DNA of 64,000 nt from a virus. The stretch spans positions 1 through 64,000 of IMG/VR virus record IMGVR_UViG_3300027631_002331. One strand, given 5' to 3'. The position numbers and the translations under genes were made by a program. The notes beneath the pieces are model-generated. The model worked only from the letters and a program-made list of their open reading frames with translations, had not been told where the DNA came from and did not search any database. This document shows, piece by piece, positions 59,162 to 64,000 of this stretch (positions are counted from its first letter, which is position 1; each line of letters begins with the position of its first letter).

Positions 59162-60381
59162 GTATATTTTCAAAACCAACACCCCCACCAACAGAAAAAA
59201 TCAACGAAAAGAGATTCGCTGATGTTGAACTATCAATATCAAAACGATACTCTGCGTTAGAGAAGAAAATCGATAACCTATTTGATGGGTTGAGTAATCG
59301 ACTATCTAAGTTTGATGAACAAGTAAATATCGTACTAAAACGAACTTATGAACTAGAACGTAAAGTTGAAGGGCAACTTATAGATGTAGAAAACACATCT
59401 AAAAAACAACTACACCATCAACTAGATAAGATGGATCAGTTTGAAAAAAGAATATCTGAAAGTTATATAACAACCAAAGAACACAGAGATATCTCAGATG
59501 ATATTGCTGGTACTATACGTAGTGTTAAAACAGAGATGAGTGGTATTAGTGATGAAACTAAACGTATTGAAAAATCAATACCTAAAGATACAGCAAGTAC
59601 AACCTCCATATCTAAAATAAAAGCAGAACTAGATGTTAAAATAACAAAACTAGCAAATGCCCTACCTAAAAATACAGTTAGTGGGGATACGTTAACAAGT
59701 GTAAGACAAGAGTTAATAAACCAAATGCAAACATATGCTACAACAGAAGCATTAAAGGCAGTATCTGATATAACTAAAAAACTATCATCAGATAATATCG
59801 AATCAAATAAATCAATACTAAAATCAGTTACTAAACATCAACGAGATTTAAATAAACAAGGTGAAATAGTTAAAAATATTCAAAATGATTATTTAGATAG
59901 TAAATACGATAAGGTAGTTGATAATAAGGTATTAAAAAGTGTTAATGAATTATTACAATTAATAAAGGATACTAATAAATCAATCCCTACAGATATAGTT
60001 TCTGGGAATGAGTTTAAATCGTTACTAGAAAAACAAAAACAACTAAATACTTTAGTAGATAAAAATAAAATACTATCATCAGAATCTCTAAATACTGTTG
60101 ATAAATCTATAACAGGTAAAGTTAATAAATCAGTGAGTAAAGTAAATAAGGAGATTCAATTACTTAAGAAAACTATTATTGAACTTCAACTAGGATCAGA
60201 CACTTCAGGTTTAAAACTTATGGTTAGAGAGTTAGTAGATGATGTAATAAAGGATATTAAAAATACTAACGATTTCGCTTTAGAAAACTTCAAAGTAGAA
60301 AACGTTGATCGTAAAAAAGAAATAAAAAAGATTAATAAAGATATTAATCAAATAATAACAATTATCCAAAGAAAAAAATGA
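59158..60381 (+). CDS. Long coiled-coil protein
   Basis: 407 residues, almost wholly heptad-like, rich in Lys, Ser, Ile and Asp, with no membrane segment or catalytic motif. Overlaps both neighbours by 4 bases, so it is co-translated with the AT-hook protein and the DpdA-like enzyme. Function unknown. Confidence 0.55.
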   Translation: MSIFSKPTPPPTEKINEKRFADVELSISKRYSALEKKIDNLFDGLSNRLSKFDEQVNIVLKRTYELERKVEGQLIDVENTSKKQLHHQLDKMDQFEKRISESYITTKEHRDISDDIAGTIRSVKTEMSGISDETKRIEKSIPKDTASTTSISKIKAELDVKITKLANALPKNTVSGDTLTSVRQELINQMQTYATTEALKAVSDITKKLSSDNIESNKSILKSVTKHQRDLNKQGEIVKNIQNDYLDSKYDKVVDNKVLKSVNELLQLIKDTNKSIPTDIVSGNEFKSLLEKQKQLNTLVDKNKILSSESLNTVDKSITGKVNKSVSKVNKEIQLLKKTIIELQLGSDTSGLKLMVRELVDDVIKDIKNTNDFALENFKVENVDRKKEIKKINKDINQIITIIQRKK

Positions 60382-61169
60382 TAGTATCGCATGAAGTACC
60401 TAGATGTTTATTAACAGCATCTCCTGAGTTTAATGATTACGATTATCTTTTACCGCACTTGTTAGATCAGGATGAGGAGTATTTACAATACTTTAAAGAT
60501 GCTAAAAAATCAGGTCGTTACATTATTATGGATAACTCACTTCATGAACTTGGAGAGGCATATGATCATGAACGTTTAAGATATTGGATTAACGAAATAG
60601 AACCAGATGAGTTTATAGTACCTGATGTATGGATGGATTGTCATAAAACAGCAGCACAAGCCAAATATTGGAGACAGTTTACATATCCTGAAAATACAAA
60701 AATCACAGCCGTTATTCAAGGTAGTAATAAAAACGAAGCATACTTATGTGCTAATTTATTACAAAACCTTGGTTATGAAAAACTATGTGTATCCTACGGT
60801 GCAACTTGGTATAACGATTTCTTCCCACACACCAACCCAGATATGGGTAAGGCGTTGGGTAGAGTAAGATTTGTACAAGGGTTATTAAATTTAAAATCAT
60901 TATATAACGTTAAATACCATTTATTAGGATGTTCCATACCCCAGGAGTTTGGTTGGTATGATAATCATCCTAAAATCGAATCTATAGATACATCTAACCC
61001 TATTATGGCTGCTTTAGATGGTACTAGATATACTGAACAAGGTTTAACTACTAAACCTAAAGCAAATATGAATGATAACTTTGAAATAGATTTTAAGGAT
61101 GTTGATTATGAAACTATATTATATAATACAATACTTTTTAGAGAAATAAATGGAATAAAAAAACAATAA
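60378..61169 (+). CDS. dpdA: DpdA-like 7-deazaguanine DNA transglycosylase
   Basis: 263 residues. TGT-type TIM-barrel motifs: I-I-M-D-N-S-x-x-E-L-G (Asp52), I-V-P-D-V-x-x-D (Asp83), V-I-Q-G near 112-115, and I-D-T-S-N-P (Asp204), a candidate nucleophile. The tRNA-type zinc site is absent. Phage enzymes of this type swap guanine for a 7-deazaguanine base in DNA and protect against restriction. QueC and QueD-like genes within 3 kb supply the precursor path. Confidence 0.75.
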   Translation: MIVSHEVPRCLLTASPEFNDYDYLLPHLLDQDEEYLQYFKDAKKSGRYIIMDNSLHELGEAYDHERLRYWINEIEPDEFIVPDVWMDCHKTAAQAKYWRQFTYPENTKITAVIQGSNKNEAYLCANLLQNLGYEKLCVSYGATWYNDFFPHTNPDMGKALGRVRFVQGLLNLKSLYNVKYHLLGCSIPQEFGWYDNHPKIESIDTSNPIMAALDGTRYTEQGLTTKPKANMNDNFEIDFKDVDYETILYNTILFREINGIKKQ

Positions 61170-61170
61170 T

Positions 61171-61626
61171 ATGAAAAAAACAATTTTATTACTATTCATG
61201 ATTATTATATCATGTGCAAACCCCAATATGCAAGAGGGTTTAGATAATCTAAGATCTCAACTTTCACAAATAAGTAATCAAATTAATACTATGAATTTAA
61301 ATGAGTTAACCCAAAAAGTTAACGAGTTAAAGTCACTAATAGAAAATTTAGTCATAGAGGTAGATTCAGCTCAACCAACTCTAAACACCCTACAAGAAAC
61401 ATTATCACTATTATTAATCAGAATCAACGAACTACCAACAGAAGAAGAAATCCAGGATGTTTTATCTACTATAGAGGAAATACAATCAGGTATAGATGTT
61501 TTGGTAGCAAGAGCAGATTATGATATTGATGGAGTCATCAACGCAATAGATGAATGCCCCGATACTCCAATATCAGAAATAAACGATGTTAACGAAGTAG
61601 GATGTTCACCTTCACAAATAGGGTAG
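61171..61626 (+). CDS. Lipoprotein with coiled coil and thrombospondin type-3 motif
   Basis: 151 residues. Lipobox I-I-I-S-Cys15, a coiled coil about 22-115, and a C-terminal calcium-type D-Y-D-I-D-G-V-x-N-x-x-D-E-C-P-D-T-P repeat (about 116-133) ending in G-C. This TSP3 style is common in Bacteroidota surface proteins. Probably an outer-membrane-anchored protein made during infection; inserted within the DNA modification cluster. Confidence 0.6.
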   Translation: MKKTILLLFMIIISCANPNMQEGLDNLRSQLSQISNQINTMNLNELTQKVNELKSLIENLVIEVDSAQPTLNTLQETLSLLLIRINELPTEEEIQDVLSTIEEIQSGIDVLVARADYDIDGVINAIDECPDTPISEINDVNEVGCSPSQIG

Positions 61627-61629
61627 ATT

Positions 61630-61815
61630 ATGACAGAAATAATAAAACACACACTAGGACTTTGTGGTGAACATTTCCACCCAAATATATGGACTCTCTT
61701 ATTAGGAGGGGTTGGTTTATCAACTATCTCTTCGTATATTAGATTATATATAAAATGTAAAGTAAAACAAGCGTTAGCCTATACGCAAAATACCTGGCAA
61801 CAAATAAATAAATAA
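61630..61815 (+). CDS. Small membrane protein
   Basis: 61 residues with one hydrophobic segment (about 18-42) and a basic C-terminus. Three bases after the TSP3 lipoprotein. A TCGTATATTA motif at 61732-61741 inside this gene could serve the queC gene 80 bases on. Function unknown. Confidence 0.5.
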   Translation: MTEIIKHTLGLCGEHFHPNIWTLLLGGVGLSTISSYIRLYIKCKVKQALAYTQNTWQQINK

Positions 61816-61819
61816 AATC

Positions 61820-62629
61820 ATGGCAAAACATGTAGTAGTTTCATTAAGTGGGGGAATGGATAGTTCCACACTATTATTAAGAGCATTATCTGAATATGAT
61901 ACCGTAACAGGTATTTCATTTGATTATGGTCAAAAACACAGAGTTGAGTTAGAACGAGCTCAATCATTGATTGATTATCTAGCAGATAATGGTCATAAAG
62001 TTAACTATCGTCAAATACAACTAAATGGATTAGTTGATTTATTAGATTCAGCTTTAGTGGAAGGTGGAGATGACGTACCAGAAGGACATTATGAAAACGA
62101 TAATATGAAGGAAACAGTTGTTCCTAATCGTAATAAAATGTTTGCTTCTATTACTCAAGCAGTTGCTCTATCAGTAGCTAATAAAACAGAAGAAACTTGT
62201 GATATAGCATTAGGTATTCATGCTGGTGATCACGCCGTTTACCCAGATTGTAGACAAGAGTTTAGAGATGCAGACGATGCTGCTTTTAGAGAAGGTAATT
62301 GGGATGCTGATAGAGTAGGGTATTTTACACCTTATTTAAAAACAGATAAATTAGGAATTTTAAAAGATGGACAAGAATTGGTTAATGAATTGGGAATTGA
62401 ATTTGATGAAGTATACAAACGTACTAACACTTCTTATAAGCCCTATCCTAGCGGTAATAGCGACTACAAATCAGCTTCATCTGTTGAAAGGATTGAAGCA
62501 TTTATCGAACTTAATCGTCCTGACCCAGTACAATATGAAGATGAAAGTGGACCAGTCGATTATAGCGTTGCGAAGGCACATGTTCAAAGTGTATTAACTG
62601 ATCACGTAGCAGTAAAAGGAGATTTATAA
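61820..62629 (+). CDS. queC: QueC-like 7-cyano-7-deazaguanine synthase, zinc site lost
   Basis: 269 residues. PP-loop motif S-G-G-M-D-S-S at 10-16 and F-D-Y-G-Q-K-H near 34-40 define QueC, which makes preQ0 from carboxydeazaguanine and ammonia with ATP. In the usual C-terminal zinc region (T-C-Y...C-G-x-C-x-x-C-x-x-R), the phage has T-S-Y...S-A-S-S-V-E-R near 203-220, so all four zinc cysteines are replaced. It may be a divergent or altered-specificity member. Supplies base for DpdA. Confidence 0.82.
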   Translation: MAKHVVVSLSGGMDSSTLLLRALSEYDTVTGISFDYGQKHRVELERAQSLIDYLADNGHKVNYRQIQLNGLVDLLDSALVEGGDDVPEGHYENDNMKETVVPNRNKMFASITQAVALSVANKTEETCDIALGIHAGDHAVYPDCRQEFRDADDAAFREGNWDADRVGYFTPYLKTDKLGILKDGQELVNELGIEFDEVYKRTNTSYKPYPSGNSDYKSASSVERIEAFIELNRPDPVQYEDESGPVDYSVAKAHVQSVLTDHVAVKGDL

Positions 62630-62630
62630 T

Positions 62631-62957
62631 ATGAAAAAACTATTTTTATTATTGACATTAGTATCTACTCTTGCCTTTGGGCAAGAGGAGGTACCTTTTA
62701 AAGTATTAGGTATTTGGAGTAATACAGAAGGTGAAACTTTAGTAATCCAAAGAGCTGAAGATTTAATAATATTTACTAGGAAAGATAAATACAAAATCCT
62801 AGCTCAAGGTCAGATTACCATGGTAAATGGTGACATGCATATTAACAGATATGATACAGAAGAAGAGTATAGATTAGGTTTATTTATTGGTAATGAAACA
62901 ATGGTTATTAACAAACCCAATTCAATTAGTGCTTGGTTGTGGGTTAGAATTCAATAA
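62631..62957 (+). CDS. Small exported protein
   Basis: 108 residues, signal peptide about 1-17 (ending A-F-G-Q). The mature part is a small beta-rich domain with Trp near both ends, like lipocalin- or copper-resistance-like small beta folds; no assignment possible. One base after queC. Confidence 0.5.
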   Translation: MKKLFLLLTLVSTLAFGQEEVPFKVLGIWSNTEGETLVIQRAEDLIIFTRKDKYKILAQGQITMVNGDMHINRYDTEEEYRLGLFIGNETMVINKPNSISAWLWVRIQ

Positions 62958-62960
62958 GAT

Positions 62961-63125
62961 ATGAGTAAACAACAACTACCAGATGCTAGAAAGCATCAAA
63001 TAATTAGTTTTATTAAATCAGGAGTTAGAATATTGGGGTATGTTTTTTTACCAATAAATTTGTATACCGCAACTATTATTCTTATCTTATCTGAAGTAAT
63101 AGGTATATTTGAAGAATTAGTTTAA
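62961..63125 (+). CDS. Small membrane protein
   Basis: 54 residues (M-S-K-Q-Q-L-P-D-A-R start) with one long hydrophobic segment at about 22-50. Three bases after the previous stop and 13 before the thioredoxin gene; the layout supports a real gene. Confidence 0.5.
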   Translation: MSKQQLPDARKHQIISFIKSGVRILGYVFLPINLYTATIILILSEVIGIFEELV

Positions 63126-63138
63126 TTAAAATAAAAAT

Positions 63139-63384
63139 ATGAAAGAAATACTTTACTTTTCAGCCCCGTGGTGTGGGCCCTGTAAACAATTAGGACCGAT
63201 TATGGAATCTTTATCAGGTCAAATCAACTATAGAAAAATCAACGTAGATAACGACACAGAACTATCTACTAAATATGGTGTTAGAAATATCCCCACTTTA
63301 GTTCTTTTAGAAAATGGAGAAGCAGTTAATAGAACGACAGGATTACAATCAAAACAACAAATTTTAAACTTTTACAATGGGTAA
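63139..63384 (+). CDS. Thioredoxin
   Basis: 81 residues, short thioredoxin. Active site W-C-G-P-C at 11-15 and cis-Pro in N-I-P-T at 50-53. It can reduce the ribonucleotide reductase encoded at 43-46 kb or support other redox enzymes. Overlaps the QueD-like gene by 8 bases. Confidence 0.85.
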   Translation: MKEILYFSAPWCGPCKQLGPIMESLSGQINYRKINVDNDTELSTKYGVRNIPTLVLLENGEAVNRTTGLQSKQQILNFYNG

Positions 63385-63841
63385 ATTTACATCAACAAAA
63401 GTATACGATGGGTTTTCAACTGTATTTCGTCAATGGAAAGCAGAAACAACTCACTGTCGATTTGTACATGGTTATGGAGTATCTTTTAAAGTATGGTTTG
63501 AAGGAGAATTAGATGATAGAAATTGGGTTTGGGATTTTGGATCAGCAAAACGATCTAAAACCCTAATCGATGGTAAAACACCTAAAGAGTGGATGTCATA
63601 TATGTTTGATCATACTATGATTATAGCTGAAGATGATCCCTACAGACAAGCGTTTGAACAGATGGGAACTGCTGAAGTAGCCCAAGTTAGAATACTACCA
63701 GCAGTTGGAGCAGAAAAGTTTGCTGAATACGTTTATGAAAAACTAAATGGTTGGGTAGTAGAGGAAAGTGAAGGTAGAGTTAAAGTAGCTCAAGTAGAGT
63801 TTAGAGAGCACGAAAAGAATAACGCTTCATACCGCCCATAA
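63377..63841 (+). CDS. queD: QueD-like 6-carboxytetrahydropterin synthase family protein
   Basis: 154 residues. T-H-C (Cys27) followed by H-G-Y (31-33) and V-W-D-F (Asp53) with F-D-H-T (78-79) follow the QueD/PTPS layout. The first zinc His of the usual A-x-H motif is replaced (V-F-R at 16-18) and H-G-H is H-G-Y, so metal binding may use His26. QueD makes the pterin precursor of preQ0. QueE and FolE were not seen in the window. Confidence 0.7.
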   Translation: MGKFTSTKVYDGFSTVFRQWKAETTHCRFVHGYGVSFKVWFEGELDDRNWVWDFGSAKRSKTLIDGKTPKEWMSYMFDHTMIIAEDDPYRQAFEQMGTAEVAQVRILPAVGAEKFAEYVYEKLNGWVVEESEGRVKVAQVEFREHEKNNASYRP

Positions 63842-63853
63842 TATTTATAACCA
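63840..63853 (+). promoter_or_regulatory. Late-type promoter motif
   Basis: Core TATTTATAA at 63842-63850, 26 bases before the ATG at 63877. It marks a return to virion genes at the window end. Confidence 0.55.
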
Positions 63854-63876
63854 TACATAAACTTAAATAAAAATAA

Positions 63877-64000
63877 ATGGCCAGTTTAACAAATAGACAT
63901 ATAAAAGATACCTACCAAGATCTTTTAACAACTGAAAATAATCTCCTACAAAGTGGTTTAGGAGACCCCGTAGAGGTTAGTATGAGTGGATCTTCGTTTA
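63877..64000 (+). CDS. Probable virion (fibre) protein, 3' end outside window
   Basis: The first 41 codons are open to the window end. The opening M-A-S-L-T-N-R-H-I-K-D-T-Y-Q-D-L-L resembles the start of many tail fibre or structural proteins of marine T4-like phages. It has a late promoter. Only the N-terminus is visible, so the call is tentative. Confidence 0.5.
   Translation, partial: MASLTNRHIKDTYQDLLTTENNLLQSGLGDPVEVSMSGSSF

Noticed and set aside
1-64000. CRISPR array, tRNA genes, integrase or insertion sequence
   Set aside because: No regularly spaced direct repeats, cloverleaf-like segments or recombinase/transposase motifs were recognised by eye; a tRNAscan or HMM search could still find something.

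Overview
The window is a continuous stretch of a large, AT-rich, T4-like myovirus genome, with every confident gene on the + strand. The likely host is a marine or aquatic member of the Bacteroidota, probably a flavobacterium. The host evidence is inferred: Shine-Dalgarno sequences are essentially absent, starts sit in A-rich leaders, many signal peptides are Bacteroidota-like, and the phage carries a complete TonB-dependent receptor, a protein class typical of that phylum. No tRNA gene, CRISPR array, integrase or transposase was seen, and no gap between genes exceeds 300 bases.

Region 1 (1-9.7 kb) holds small, mostly uncharacterised proteins, many acidic or basic with short amphipathic N-termini like capsid-targeting peptides. 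It also has a cupin, an FAD-dependent dehydrogenase, a P-loop kinase and a nested pair of membrane/coiled-coil genes that resembles a spanin pair. Region 2 (9.7-37.1 kb) is the virion module: large terminase, portal, prohead protease, scaffold, major capsid protein, a fibre-like Ser/Ala repeat protein, neck proteins, tail sheath, tail tube, two overlapping tape-measure chaperone candidates, tape measure and baseplate proteins including gp53. Region 3 (37.1-46.0 kb) is replication and nucleotide metabolism: a compact family A DNA polymerase, gp32-like SSB, UvsX, RNase H/FEN nuclease, DnaB-type helicase, and NrdB and NrdA. Region 4 (46.0-56.5 kb) is an unusual exported-protein island: a lipoprotein DNA/RNA endonuclease, the TonB-dependent receptor, an S1/P1 nuclease, a cohesin/dockerin-like secreted protein, small lipoproteins and membrane proteins, a CsgG-like pore protein, and an outer-membrane protein with a long Thr/Ser/Glu-rich insert. 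Region 5 (56.5-64 kb) has holin and amidase, membrane and coiled-coil proteins, a 7-deazaguanine DNA-modification set (DpdA-like transglycosylase, QueC, QueD-like), a thioredoxin, and the start of a probable fibre gene.

Two promoter-like motifs divide the genome. TATTTATAA occurs at least 13 times just upstream of virion and lysis genes. [T/A]CGTATATT[A/G] occurs before metabolic and replication genes, often directly after a terminator hairpin. The first motif is the exact reverse complement of a T4-type late -10 box and leaves very short mRNA leaders.

The strongest candidate for a new system is Region 4. Two exported nucleases flank a TonB-dependent receptor immediately downstream of ribonucleotide reductase, which suggests (inference only) scavenging of extracellular nucleic acid, or remodelling of the infected cell's outer membrane. 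The CsgG/cohesin/outer-membrane-protein set next to it may form a phage-encoded secretion or display apparatus.
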